The notes under the pieces were generated by a model that ran no database searches, was not told the origin of the DNA, and was given only the letters and a program-made list of their open reading frames with translations. A stretch of DNA of 64,000 nucleotides from Diospyros lotus (Eukaryota > Streptophyta > Magnoliopsida > Ericales > Ebenaceae): the NCBI RefSeq assembly GCF_014633365.1, contig NC_068349.1, positions 25,496,753 to 25,560,752 of the forward strand, in the 5' to 3' direction. A program made the position numbers and the translations under genes. Below, piece by piece: positions 1 through 12,044 of the stretch (position 1 is its first letter; the number at the start of each line of letters is the position of its first letter).

Positions 1-223
1 CCCTCTGCCAAATCATGTCTAGGAATTGAGTAATCTTCACGCCAGCAATATGGACAAGTAAGGTGGGGTTTTAATTGTGATGTGAAGTGTATATATATTT
101 ATATATGTACGTGTGCAAGGAGGCCATGCCTCTGCAACACCAAGCCATGTCCTGCAACGTGATGGTTGGCAATGGGGCGATTTGCACGCAATAGAGGAAT
201 GGCTGAGGCAGGCGTGTGATGCC

Positions 224-232
224 TATAAATAG
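224..232 (+). promoter_or_regulatory. TATA box of LTR I (5' copy)
   Basis: TATAAATAG in a GCC-TATAAATAG-GGATG context, conserved in the 3' LTR at 8421. It would place the transcript start about 30 bases downstream, making everything from about 255 to 2072 R plus U5. Confidence 0.7.
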
Positions 233-656
233 GGATGAAGAATGGAAGTCGAGGGGCAAGCAATTAGAGGGAGTTACAGAGAGTTTAGAGAGGAAGAGCA
301 TGGTCGAGCACGAGAAGAGAGAGGGAGAGGTTGTGCGAGTGAGAGAAGGGCGATGTAGGTCGTCGAAGGTAGCCGAGGAAGTGGTTGAGTCGGCCAAAGC
401 TAGCTGCAACAGCTCGCAGCAGCCACGGCCGTGAGCTTTCAGCAAGCCGACGTGAGTAGGGGAGGTTGCCGCGGGCAGTGCCCGCGGGGGTGGTTTCATG
501 GGCGGTGGCGCACGGCGTCGATGGCCGCAGCGGTGGCTGGCGGAGCTAGGTGGCGGCAGCAGGAGCTGTGCATGCATGGAACTGGTGCGCACGAAGGAGC
601 TACAAGCGCGGTGCAGAGGAAGAAGAAGGAAGAGAATAGAAGAATAAAAAGAAAAG

Positions 657-700
657 AGGAAGAAGAAGAAGAAGAAGAAGAAGAAGAAGAAGAAGGGAAA
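657..700 (+). repeat. GAA/AAG purine microsatellite in LTR I leader
   Basis: A run of GAAGAA units inside a longer purine-only tract (about 610-835). The 3' LTR has an equivalent but shorter, rearranged tract at about 8818-9000. Open reading frames across it are low-complexity and not believed. Confidence 0.9.
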
Positions 701-1659
701 AAAAAGAAGAAGAAAGAAGGAAGAAGAAGAGAGGAAGTTGCAGGCGCGAGAGCAGGGGAGCTGAGGAAGAAGATGAAATGGAGAAAGAAAAAGAAAAGAA
801 GGAAAAGAAAAGAAAAGAAAAGAAGGAAAAAGAACAAAAATAGCAAAAATTCTCAAAAAATCCTGAAAAATAGGATTTAGATATTTACTAATATTCTGGA
901 GATTTTGGGCAAGAAAAAATTGTTCGGGCATGCTTTTTGAGAATATGGCATGCATACTGAGGAAGCCGGAGAGACTAAGTCGAGGTAAGTAAAATTCTCT
1001 AAAAAATTCCAGAAATTCAAGAATATTATTTTATGAATTTTCGTAGTGAAATATTTGAGAAAAGTTTTTAGAAATATTTAGTTTGGATTTACTAAGGAAA
1101 AATACGAAGAAATAGAGAGAAAATTAAAGAAAATGCAAAAAATTATGGAAAAATAGGTTTTAATATTTATTTAAATAATTATGGTTATTAGGAAGCTTTG
1201 AGGAATAAGTTGAAGTGACTTATCGAATTTTGAGGTTGGCACGCAAATCGAGGTGATGCACGAGGAAAGGCACCAATATTGAGGTAGCCCGATAAGCTTG
1301 AGAAGGTAAGTGGTACTTCCGAATTAAAGTTAGTTTTATGAAAAATGCTTGGTTTGTAAGTGATTTATGTTCCTCGGAAATGCTTTCATCATACTGACAT
1401 GCCCTGATATGTATCCATCACGTAGACTGCATACATGACATGACTATGAAATGCATATATACATGTTGATATCATTGATCACGTGCATTGTGGCCATAGG
1501 GAGTACGAACTGGCACCGTTGCTTTACCAAGGGTGCACCCATACACCCTGGCTTCGAAAAAGGTGGCCGCAAAAATGGTAGATAGCATTAGGGGTGCAGT
1601 TGACACCTACGAGGAAAGACATTGCATTCATGCACGAAATATGTTTTCTGTACCCTTAC

Positions 1660-1716
1660 TTAGATGATTCATCATCTAACTTGGGCTTTGCCCCTGGAAT
1701 ATTGAAACGTTCCAGA
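1660..1716 (+). other. Conserved double hairpin in LTR I
   Basis: First hairpin 1660-1679: TTAGATGA, loop TTCA, TCATCTAA, a perfect 8-bp stem. Second at about 1694-1715: CTGGAA pairs with TTCCAG. The same pair recurs in the 3' LTR (9806-9860) and in LTR families II, III, E and, with altered sequence, D. See findings for covariation. Confidence 0.75.
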
Positions 1717-2072
1717 TGGAGATTGTAGCAGATTCGAGGATAAATGAGGCATGAAATGGCACTTAGCAGAGTGCATGAAGAATGAAATGTATGTTATGTA
1801 ACCCATGTATTTAAGTTCTGCTACTTTGAATTCTGAACGTTTTGAGGAATGTTGAAGATGTAAGAATTTCTTTATGATTAATGTTAAGATATCAGGTTTT
1901 GATCTTTGCTTCTGCATTTGATGTGTATAATGATTCTCTTTCAAGATAAAGAGATGGGAGTTCTGGGATGGATATGAGAAATGATGTGGTTTAGCATTAG
2001 TTTGAAAGAAAATATTTATTGTCTCAGAATTTTCCCCAAGTTATAACGTGCCCGGGAAAGCGGGGTGTTACA

Positions 2073-3698
2073 GTTGGTATCAGATCTTAAGTTTATGGGA
2101 AGCCTTCAGTGACTCGGATATAGTTGATATCAGAGTTAAACCCTATTTGGAAATTAGGGAATAGTAATTTGGAGACTTAAGAGGATTCGATATTGATAGA
2201 ACCGGTTAGTAGGAACCCCAAGTGGAGGCTTTGGGGAAAGAGATTAATGGTTCGTAGGACGAAATCCCTATTTAGAGATTTGGAGATTGTCAATTGAAGG
2301 CTTAGAGGTTATTGGATTTAAGTGTAGTGTAGTGGAAGTGCATGTCTAGGAAAGTTCTAGCTAAGGAAAGACTTGGTATTTAAGTGTGTCCATTTGTGAC
2401 CCACCTCTCTTTCCTGGGAACTTACCTGGTGTACTATTCATGAACATACACTATTCTAGTATACGATTACTATTCTTGGTGAATAGTAAAAGCCTGATAG
2501 AAGCTAGTATAATGATCTAGCTATTGAAGTTAAGAACCGATGATATGATTCGAGTGTAAGGTTGACTCGGTAACCATGATTATGGATCCGAGAGATTTAG
2601 AGACTGTTGATTTGAGGTCATTGGTCAAAACCCTTGTGATGAATGATAGGATAACTGGTAGTTATCAAGAATGTTTGAGTCATGGATGATTAGTCTGATA
2701 TGATATAACCTAGATGTTGAGTTAGGATCGAATGATAAGTATTTCGAGGACCATTTAGTGTCTCGGAAATAAGATGAGTAGATCAGGAATCCAACAGATT
2801 GGGTCAAGCAAGAGGGCCGAAAATGGCCAAGTGATGCGTATGAGTTACATCAATTAATGAGTTGGCGATGGTACAACCGATGTGACTCACAGAGATGGGA
2901 TAAGGAACCCTAGCAACGTGATGACACTTCTGGTTTGGTGTTCGCAGTGACAGATCTGGATCTAGGGACCCACATGCAGATGGTTGTTGGATGGCTTGTG
3001 ATAAGGTATGGGAAGCTCGTCAATCAGAGCATCATAGCAGACTGCCTGGGAAATGATCAGATGCTAAAGATCTGGGATAGCCCAGTAGGGTCTGTACCTT
3101 GTATGGGTCTAAGTCCCAATGGTCTAGGAGTGAGATGTACCACTAGCTGTGATTGATCGAGGCCAGAGAATCAACCCGAAATAAAATGGATTGAGTATGG
3201 ACTGAGTGTCCTATTTAAAGAATTGTATCAGAGTTCGCAGTCAACTTGGGAGTGGGTGACACGATGAACAGTGCGAAGCTCGAGGAATAGAATACTGTGA
3301 TATTTTGTAGGACAATGGGATCATGAGATGGTAGCCTCGGTTCAAAGTAGAGTTCGGGTATCGAAAAATGAAAGAGTTGCTTAATAAGTTGTATCAACCC
3401 TAAAGGAATGATAAGAAGACTTAGTCAACGAAGGTTGTGACTACAGAAGCAGGTAAAGTTGTCAGTGGTCAACCTGACGAGGAGAACTCGGAAGCACCGT
3501 GATGAAATTGTCAATAATAGCTTGAGGTTATTAGATGCTTAACTATAAATAGCTTGATTGAGGACGTAAATTATTAGGATTTGAAAAATGTGATAATTAA
3601 GAGTCGATATCTTTACCTCGAACTTGATGAATTATTAAATAACTGCAATAGGCTATGATATTTTCTAGGATTGATGCACGATCAAGGAGTAAAGTAAA
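2073..3698 (+). other. Internal region of element I, left part (no gene)
   Basis: No coding frame survives. The sequence aligns by eye with 56163-about 58850 of element D, including the segment around 2935-3156 versus 56975-57200. The two are therefore diverged copies of one noncoding or long-dead interior. A small open frame at 2935-3156 is not conserved as an intact frame in D and is not called a gene. Confidence 0.6.
2075..2086 (+). other. Primer-binding site of element I
   Basis: TGGTATCAGATC, one mismatch from TGGTATCAGAGC, the complement of the plant initiator-Met tRNA 3' end. It sits two bases after the LTR end, as expected. Confidence 0.8.
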
Positions 3699-6470
3699 TG
3701 TAACGCCCCGCTCCCACTTACGGGAGTTACTCGTGAACAATCACCCGAATTGTCCACATGCCCGGCCTTTGGCGAAGGGTGGACCATGTTTCAAGACGAA
3801 ACGCCCTAGATGGGAACTAGGCTCGTCCTTCCCTTCCCTGAATCCCAGATTCACCAGCAGAATTGGGCTTTAGTCACACCACATTGGCTATAAAGAAAAT
3901 CTCATTCGGACGCCCAATCGCCCTTTTCTCAATTATTTTTAATTCTTTTCCCATCTAAGAATTTTCACCGGGCTCCATAAAAGCACCATTTAAATCAATC
4001 CATTGATTGATTACCAAATTCGGAGGAAAAAACTCAAATTTTTAAAATTTCGTCACTTTCTCCCAAAATGCCCGAAAAATCCCTTTATTTTGAAAATTCC
4101 TCCGGGGCCCAAAATCAATTAAGAAATGGCCCAAACTCTCCCAAAATCCAAATTTTTAAAAAACATTTCGGTCGGCGGGGCCCACGGCGCGCCCCGGGGC
4201 CCGCTGGGCGCTGGCTGCGCAGCTAGCCGCGCGCGCCCGCATGCACGACCGCCCGCGCGCGCGTGAGGATGCTGCCCCCTTGCTGCTGCATCTGCAGCAC
4301 TTTCACACTTTATTTCCTTTTTTTTTTTCTTGGGCATTTAAACCCATATTTTCCAGAAAAATAACTTAAATAAAACACTTCACTTTCCATAAATTTTAGC
4401 CTCTTTTTCTCCAAAATTAAGGCTTAAACCACCTCTTGAATATTACACAACATACACCAAATACCCACTATTTTTCCAACAAACCCATATGATTTAACTT
4501 CTTGGTGTTTCTCACAACACACACCAAAATGAGACCTCACTCAACCTAGGCACCAATGTGCCATAAGCCACTATCTCATTGTATAAATACAACATACACT
4601 TCAACTAGCAACACATTTACATTATATAAATCAAACACATAAGCTTCCATAAGTCAAAATATACACTTGAATCTTCTTCCATGCTTTCCCATGCCATTTC
4701 ACTTGGCCTTGACTTTATTATGCTTTCACAACCTACATGTGAGGGTAAAAACCTCATGAGCTATTAAGCTCAATAAGGGTGCAATGTCAAATAAATATGA
4801 ACATAACAAGTTATATGATGCCAAATGCATGCAAGTGTGGCTAGGTTTCTTTGCCCTCACAACCCTCCAAGGTTAGAGGCATCAACCCACCATTTCAACC
4901 ATGTTCTCAAACTAACCTATGGCCATAAGTCTCATGAACATAAAAGAACATGCCAAATGCAACATATATATTATTGAAACATATTTACCACCCATTGCAA
5001 GGCCACCCTCCCATGGGGCCATCCCTTACCTCTTCTTGAATAATTAAATCTCCACTTCAAGAGAGCTTCCAACATCACTTTCTCCCACCTAAAATGGCAT
5101 TTCAACAAGCCACTTAATTTTTGCATACAAGCACACCAAAAATAAGGAGAAGAAAGAATACTTGCCTTGATTTTCTTCATCATTTTCTTTCTTTCTTCAC
5201 TTTTCCCTCCATGGAGACTTCTTTCTCTTTCTTTCTTTTCTTCCCTCTTCATTTCTACAAATGGCCAAAAGGGAGACAAGTCTCCCACACTTGCCTTTTT
5301 ATACTAGTTTTCCCATATTTCAAGAATGCATCCTAGCCATTCACTAAAGGCACAATCCATGTGCTTAAGGGAAAACTAATCTCAACCATTCATTTAAAAC
5401 AAACAAGTCTCCTCTCTAAGAGAAAACACACCTTTAAATATGTTGGCAATCCATGCCATTTACTCTCTTTAAATCCCCATTGGATTTATTCTCTATTTCC
5501 AGAATGCATCTCATCCACTAGATCTCTTGAAATTTCTATTTAATTCTCATTTACTTAATTAAACTATTTTCATATCCATCTTTAAGACTTAAATATAAGC
5601 CATTGGATATATCTCACCTTTTCAAGACTTGATCCTAACCCTTGGATCATTTAGTCTTCCTATAGCAAAATTAGCCATTTTCTCATATATTTATTTTGAC
5701 TAATTTCAACACATCACACTTGAGAGACATAATTAATTTCCTTCCCATTTAATTTAATGGGACTAATTTCCACCATCACATGAGAGACCACTTGAAAGAC
5801 ATAAATTCCTCATTTTCCATTTAAATAAATCACACCATTTCCAAGCATTAATGGGTGACCATTTTCCCATTTTCCATTTCATTTATTTAATTCACCATAA
5901 TTTTAAACATTAATGGTGACTATTTTCCCATTTCATTTGGATTTTCTTTAATCCAACACTATAATGCCTCTCATTAAATGCTTGAAAGACCAATTATCCT
6001 TTCTTTTTTTCATTTAATTTAATCATTCTCCAACTCATAAATCCATATATATATATATATATACATGCTCCCACATTTCTAATATATATGATTTCTCTCA
6101 AATTTCCAAGATTATGCCAAGTTGCTCTAAGACACAAACTTGGCTTCCAATTCTTGATCTTGGTCATCCATGTGGCAATACCACATTTATTCACTAACTT
6201 AGGGAAAATATAATTATTCTCCTCAAATAATTCTATATCCACTATTTTCCCTATTTTTGATAATTAAATTCCTTTATGGAATTAAATTCCAAAATTCCCA
6301 AATACTCTTTGTGAATTTATTAATCCCATATATCTCCACATAAACACAACATTGGGATTTAATTCACTTATACACCCAATTCCACATAGGAATTATTTTT
6401 AATTTATCAAAATACCCTTTTATTGGATTTCTCTACCCAAATTACCAAAATACCCTTTTATTGGATTGTG
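3699..6470 (-). mobile_element. Reverse-strand LTR of the F type inserted in element I (right end unclear)
   Basis: The plus-strand left end TGTAACGCCCCGCTCCCACT is the 3' end of a reverse LTR and matches the left end of the solo LTR at 47878. Blocks at about 4740-5035 (minus-strand hairpin around CATGAGG, a CATGCAA block, the ATCCCTTACC block) match 48460-48770. A minus-strand TATAAAAAGG lies at 5294-5303 and a purine tract follows in the sense direction. No primer site precedes the left end, so a solo or fragmentary LTR is likely. The right end near 6470 is inferred from the length of the F solo LTR (about 2.77 kb); I find no clean terminal TACA or target duplication there. A 24-bp unit repeats at 6407 and 6447. 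Confidence 0.6.
5294..5303 (-). promoter_or_regulatory. TATA box of the reverse LTR
   Basis: Minus strand TATAAAAAGG followed in the sense direction by a GAAAGAAAG purine leader, the same arrangement as in the other LTRs of the window. Confidence 0.5.
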
Positions 6471-7601
6471 TGAACTAAGAGGCTAGAATAGTACGAATAA
6501 AGTTGATAGCACAATTGTCAATTAGCATGAAACGTTATTACTCGAGGATTAAATTCAAGCAAATTTGAGGATCAAATGATTAATCGTATGATATAAAATG
6601 TTATTTGAAGATCACTTCGAAAAGTGCGAAGAGTTATTTGAGTTATGGGTATATGAATGAATAGGTGTTAGCTTGGCGACCAAGTAACAAAGGAGCAAGC
6701 GATGCAAGGATATTAGTATTGCTAGACTTGGAAAACAACATTAGATTTCAGTCGATAAAAGTTAAGTTACGAAAGGAAGTTTTGGAGACAAATAGAATCT
6801 ATTAATAAAGATTTCTTGAGAAAATAGTTACATAAAGATGATTGCGGTCAATTGGCAGAAACTTGAGATTATATTAGGTGATGAGTATCTACGAGAATGA
6901 CGAAACAACAGTTATAAGAAACTTCAAATAGGTTGGCTCGGGTAAAGATCAAGCAATGATTAAGTTTATGATGACTTAAGGTGAGGGATAGGTAGTTTCG
7001 AGGACAAAAATCATTCGAGCACATGTAATAAACAAGATGATATGGTAGGACCAGTGACTTGTTTAACAGTCCAGAAGCCTATGAAACAACCTCGTGATGA
7101 CAAGATATGTGATGTTTGAGGATTCAAGGATACGTGAAGTAGTTTGATGACATAAAAATATTTCCTTTAGGATCAATTTGATAAAGGTCAAAATGTATCG
7201 AGATCATGGACTTTTGTGTTAAGGTTGGATGATTGTAAAACCACGATTGATTAGTACAAAATGGATGACATCGTAGGAAATCGGAATTAGAGAAGTGTCG
7301 TGATTAAGGATATCGATTGGGTGACTTAGTGAAAAACAAATTAAAAATTGATGATATGAGAGTTGCAGGCGTATTACGACGATATGTGTATCGACTTGGA
7401 TAGGAGCTCAAGATGAGACTCATGGCCCAAGGACCGAGCTATGTGGTTAGTGGCTTTGAAAGAGAAATCCGAAAGGAATGTGTGGTTGATAAGTGGATTG
7501 TGTAAGGATTGACAAGTGTGGTCAACTCAAGATTTCAAACTTTGAGGTTTAGAATATGTGGCAAATTTTGAGGACGAAATTTTTGTAGGGGGGGGGGAGA
7601 A
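6471..7601 (+). other. Internal region of element I, right part (no gene)
   Basis: AT-rich, no recognisable coding frame. It ends with GAGGACGAAATTTTTGTAGG at about 7569, resembling the stretch that precedes the polypurine tract in plant chromoviruses. Confidence 0.55.
7585..7601 (+). other. Polypurine tract of element I
   Basis: G-rich tract GTAGGGGGGGGGGAGAA directly upstream of the 3' LTR start; it primes plus-strand DNA synthesis in this class of element. Confidence 0.8.
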
Positions 7602-10217
7602 TATAATACCCCATGTTTGTATAAGGTTGCCACGTAATTTTAATGAATTTAGAATACCGAAAAATTGGCTTAATAGCAGTTATAAGTACCGAATCGACTG
7701 CAGGGAATGCCTCGGGGTAAAATTGTCTAAGAAAAATTATATGGTCTTGATGAGTGTTCTCAAAAAAGATTTATGGCATCGAAAGAAATCGGATCGGGAA
7801 CAGTTTTCGATACAGCTAAAATGCAGCTGCCATTCAGGCTGTAAAATCGAATTTTTGTAGGAGACTCCTGAAAAATCAACCCTAGGGGGCTCTGGTTTTA
7901 CGTAAGGATCAACCCTTCAATGGTTTCGAGATAAAACGATGGCCCAGTGGGGACATTAGGACAAAATCATCATTATCGAGTAACTTTAAAGTTATTAATT
8001 TTGCGTTTCCGGTATTGTAATGCAAATTAATTGAATGTTTGAGAACATAATTGCTATTAGGAAGTGCCCAAGTGATATTATGAGAAATTAGAATTTAATT
8101 GTGTAATTTTTATATATTAATGTGATATATAATGTATATATATATAAATATATAAATGTAGGCGTATGTATGGCCATTCCGTGCATCTTTAATCCATCCC
8201 TCTGCCAAATCATGTTTAGGAATTGAGTAATCTTCACGCCAGCAATATGGATAAGTAAGGTGGGGTTTTAATTGTGATGTGAAGTGTATATATATTTATA
8301 TATGTACGTGTTCAAGAAAGCCACGCCTCTGCAACACCAAGCCATGTCTTGCAACGTGATGGTTGGCAATGGGGCGATTTGCACGCAATAGAGGAATGGG
8401 TGAGGTAGGCGTGTGATGCCTATAAATAGGGATGAAGAATGGAAGCCGAGGGGCAAGCAATTAGAGGGAGTTACAGAGAGTTTAAAGAGGAAGAGCATGG
8501 TCGAGCACGAGAAGAGGGAGGGAGAGGTTGTGCGAGTGAGAGAAGAGCGATGTGGGTCGTCGAAGGTAGCCGAGGAAGTGGCTGGAGTAGGCCAAAGCTT
8601 GCTGCAACAGCTCGCGGCAGCCATGGCCGCGAGCTTTCAGCAGGCCAATGCGAGCAGGGGAGGCTGCCACGGGCAGCGGTCGTGGGGGTGGTCGCATGGG
8701 CTGTGGCGCACGGCGTCGATGGCCGCAGCAGTGGCTAGCGGAGCCAGGTGGCGGCGGCGAGAGCTGTGCACGCATGGAACTAGTGCGCACGAAGGAGCTG
8801 CAGGCGTGGTGCCGAGGAAGAAGAAGGAGGAGACGAGAAGAAGAAGAAGAAGAAGAAGGAAGAAGGAAAAGAGAAGAAGAAAAAAGAAAGAAAAGAAGGA
8901 AGAAGAAGAGAGGAAGTTGCAGGCGCGGGAGTAGGGGAGCTGAGGAAGAAGATGAAATGGAGAAAGAAAAAGAAAAGAAGGAAAAGAAAAGAAAAGAAGG
9001 AAAAAGAAGAAAACTAGCAAAAACTCTCAAAAAATCGCGAAAAATAGGATTTAGATATTTACTAATATTCTGGAGATTTTGGGAAAGAAAAAATTATCCG
9101 GGCATGCTTTTCGGGAATCTGGCACGCCTACCGAGGAAGCCAGAAAGGCTAAGTCAAGGTAAGTAAAATTCTCTAGAAAATTTAAGAAATTTAAGAAATT
9201 CAAGAATATTATTTTATGAATTGTCATAGTGAAATATTTGGATTTATTGAGGAAAAATAGGAAGAAATAGAGAGAAAATTAAAGAAAATGCAACAAATTA
9301 TGAAAAAATAGGTTTTAATGTTTATTTAAATAATTATGGTGATTAGGATCCTTTGAGGAATAAGTTGAAGTGACTTGTCGAATTTTGAGGTTGGCACACA
9401 AATCGAGGCGATGCACGAGGAAAGACACGAATATTGAGGTAGCCCAATAAGCTTGAGAAGGTAAGTGGTACTTCCCAATTAAAGTTAGTTTTATGGAAAA
9501 TGCTTGGTTTGTAAGTGGTTTATGTTCCTCGGGAATACTTTCATTATACTGACATGCGTATCCATCACGTAGACTGCATACATGACATGACTATGAAATG
9601 CATATGTACATGTTGATATCATTGATCACGCGTATTGTGGCCGTAGAGAGTACAAACTGGCACCGTTGCTTTACCAAGGGTGCACCCATACACCTCCCTT
9701 CGAAAAAGGTGGCTACAAAAATGGTAGGTAGCATGAGGGGTACAGTTGACACCTACGAGGAAAGACATTGCATTCATGCACGAAATATGTTTTCTATACC
9801 CTTACTTAGATGATTCATCATCTAACTTGGGCTTTGCCCCTGGAATATTCAAACGTCCCAAATGGAGATTGTAGCAGATTCAAGGATAAATGAGGCATGA
9901 AATGGCACTTAGCAGAGTGCATGAAGAATGAAATGTATGTTATGTAACCCATGTATTTAAGTTCTGCTACTTTGAATTCTGAACGTTTTGAAGAATGTTG
10001 AAGATATAAGAATTTATTTATGATTAATGTTAAGATATCAGGTTTCGATCTTTGCTTCCGCATTTGATGTGTATAATGATTCTCTTTCGAGATAAAGAGA
10101 TGGGAGTTCTGGGACAAATACGAAAAATAATGTGGTTTAGCATTAGTTTGAAAGAAAAAATTTATTGTCCCAGAATTTTTCCCAAGTTATAACGCGCCCG
10201 GGAAAAGGGGCGTTACA
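7602..10217 (+). mobile_element. 3' LTR of element I (2616 bp)
   Basis: Begins TATAATACCCC (TG changed to TA) and ends GGCGTTACA. Aligns to 1-2072 from position 8198 onward. It holds a TATAAATAG box at 8421, splice donors at 9158/9159 and 9460/9461, and the double hairpin at 9806-9860. Open frames at 8413-9166 lie in the GC- and purine-rich leader and are not genes. Confidence 0.9.
8421..8429 (+). promoter_or_regulatory. TATA box of LTR I (3' copy)
   Basis: TATAAATAG about 820 bases into the LTR; same context as the 5' copy at 224. It could drive read-out transcription into 10218 and beyond. Confidence 0.7.
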
Positions 10218-10273
10218 CAAAACCTCGCAGAGAGACCTTATGGCGGAGGTAAAACCTTGTGACGAAGGCAAAA
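10218..10273 (+). mobile_element. Scrap of a Tat-type LTR between elements I and II
   Basis: 56 bases built of AAACCTTGTGACGAAGGCAA-type units, the same repeat vocabulary as the LTR of element A (13100-13440, 25660-25960). It suggests that both elements I and II inserted into an older A-type LTR. Confidence 0.55.
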
Positions 10274-10733
10274 TGTAATACCCTTAGACATCGTAAATGG
10301 TAAATCGGAATTTTAGTGTTTATTAGAATTCTAAGGGTAAGTTAATTATTTTTAGTTGCATGTAATTAATTTATTTAGCTTAAATCATAGTATAAAATAT
10401 ATAGCATACTTATGTATCAGAAATTTTATAAATAGTATGTATTAGGATTTTTTTTCTATGTATATATGTATATAGGTGTGTATTTAGGTGTATACGCATA
10501 CGCATGTATATATGTATGTTATGAATATGTATATGTATATATGTATATATCTGTATATCAAAAAAAAAAAATCAGAAGATCTGAAAATTGGAGCAGGTGC
10601 GCGCCATGCTTTGGCCGCGCCTGCAACAAGCAATCCAGGGTAAGGGGAGGGCATTTAATGAAGAAATGACCTTAGGGATGGCCTCTGGGACGCGTGGCGC
10701 TCTTAATAAGACCATTCGCTGCAAGTTTTTGGC

Positions 10734-10742
10734 TATAAATAG
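10734..10742 (+). promoter_or_regulatory. TATA box of LTR II
   Basis: TATAAATAG in GGC-TATAAATAG-CCGAG, about 460 bases into the LTR. Confidence 0.65.
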
Positions 10743-11990
10743 CCGAGATCGGGTGAAGCCTTCCATCTGAAAGTTTTAATTCAAGAAGCGCTCGATTGGG
10801 GCAGTATTTGAGAGTTTTGTGAGTGGGGTTTTGATTCCTGCTTCGTGCGCAACATTTCTGGAGCGTTTGGTGGCCAACGGAGCAGCGGAGAAGGAGGATC
10901 GAGCACTCGCCGAAAAATCGCGCCTCGCCAGAGCTGAAGTTTCGATCGATGATTTGAGGTGTTAGCTGTTATTTTTTTTTTAATTTTTAAGGGTAAAATC
11001 GGGTTCGGGAGGTCGATATTAAGGAGAGGAGAAGCTTCTTTTGAAGCTTTGATGCCCGGCAGCGTCGTCGGCGGCGAAAGCCGCCGGAGAAGATGATCCA
11101 GTCAGACGCGTGGCTGCACGCGCTCGCGAGTGGGAAGAAGGCGCGTGCCTTCCACGCCCCCGCAAGAAAAAAAATAAAGAAAAGAAAAAAAAAGAAAAGG
11201 AAAGAAAGGAAAAGAAAATAAAATAAAATAGAAAAAGTTTTGAAAAATTTTGAAAAAAATTCCAAAAAATCTAGAATATTGTTTATATCTTATTTTGTGA
11301 AAAATATTTTGGAAAATGCTAAATTAATCATTTATTTAAATAGTTTTTCTATTATGAAAATGAGGAAAAAATAGGAATTTAATTTGAAAATTCCAAGAAA
11401 ATTCCAGAAGGCTAGAAATATTATTTAAGGAGTAATAGTAAAGAGAAATTGGATTATATGAAATTCTAGATAATTATTATGTAAATTTTGAAGAATTAAG
11501 GCTTAGAAATAAAGAGAAATTGTAGAAATTATGAAAAAATAGTAAAGTAATATTCTGAAAATAAATTTAATACTTTAGGAGTCCTTGAGGGCAAGAAGAT
11601 TGAGAAATAACCGCTCAACACGATTTTTGAGGTTGACACGCTTTTCGAGGCAACTTAGAAGTAAGTGTACCGTTTCAAGCTTAGTACGGTTATAAATGTT
11701 TATCTTCGAGAATGCTTTCATTATATTGACATACTATGATATGTACCCATCACGTAGACTGCATACATGACATGACTATGAAATGCATAAATACACGTTG
11801 ATATCATTGATCACTCGCATTGAGGCCGTAGGGAGTACGAACTGGCACCGCTGCTTTATTAAGGGTGCACCCATACACCCCGGCTTCGAAAGAGGTGGCC
11901 GCAAAAATGGTAGGTAGCATGAGGGGTGCAATTGACACTTACGAGGAAAGACATTGCATACACACATGACATAGCATTATGTACCCTTAT

Positions 11991-12044
11991 TTAGATGGTT
12001 CATCATCTAACTTGGGTTCGCCCCTGGAACATTCGACGTTCCAG
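11991..12044 (+). other. Conserved double hairpin in LTR II
   Basis: 11991-12010: TTAGATG ... CATCTAA stem. 12024-12044: CTGGAAC, 7-base loop ATTCGAC, GTTCCAG, a perfect 7-bp stem. Repeated in the 3' copy at 40478-40531, where one stem base has changed. Confidence 0.75.

Larger units (their letters stand above)
1..2072 (+). mobile_element. 5' LTR of element I (partial)
   Basis: Matches 8198-10217 almost base for base with scattered substitutions and small indels. It contains a TATAAATAG box at 224, a GC-rich block, a GAA-rich purine tract (about 610-835), two consensus splice donors (984/985 and 1305/1306), a double hairpin (1660-1716), and ends in GGGGTGTTACA directly before the primer site. 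Confidence 0.9.
1..10217 (+). mobile_element. Element I: noncoding LTR retrotransposon (LARD-like), 5' end outside window
   Basis: Two long direct repeats (1-2072 and 7602-10217) flank an internal region that starts with an initiator-Met-type primer site and ends with a G-rich polypurine tract. This is the standard LTR retrotransposon order on the plus strand. The window begins about 596 bases into the 5' LTR, judged by alignment to the 3' copy. No gag or pol reading frame survives or is recognisable in the interior, so it was probably mobilised in trans. Related in LTR and interior to element D at 52894-62144. The internal region was later hit by a reverse-strand LTR at 3699. Confidence 0.85.

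Noticed and set aside
216..880. Open frames in the 5' LTR I leader rich in Lys, Glu and Arg (and the 8413-9166 counterparts)
   Set aside because: They arise from GC-rich and GAA-rich low-complexity leader sequence, differ between the two LTR copies by frameshifts, and overlap on both strands.
2935..3156. 73-codon frame with a near match at 57043-57234 in element D
   Set aside because: The two copies are conserved as nucleotide sequence, but reading frames differ by stops and shifts and no motif is recognisable.
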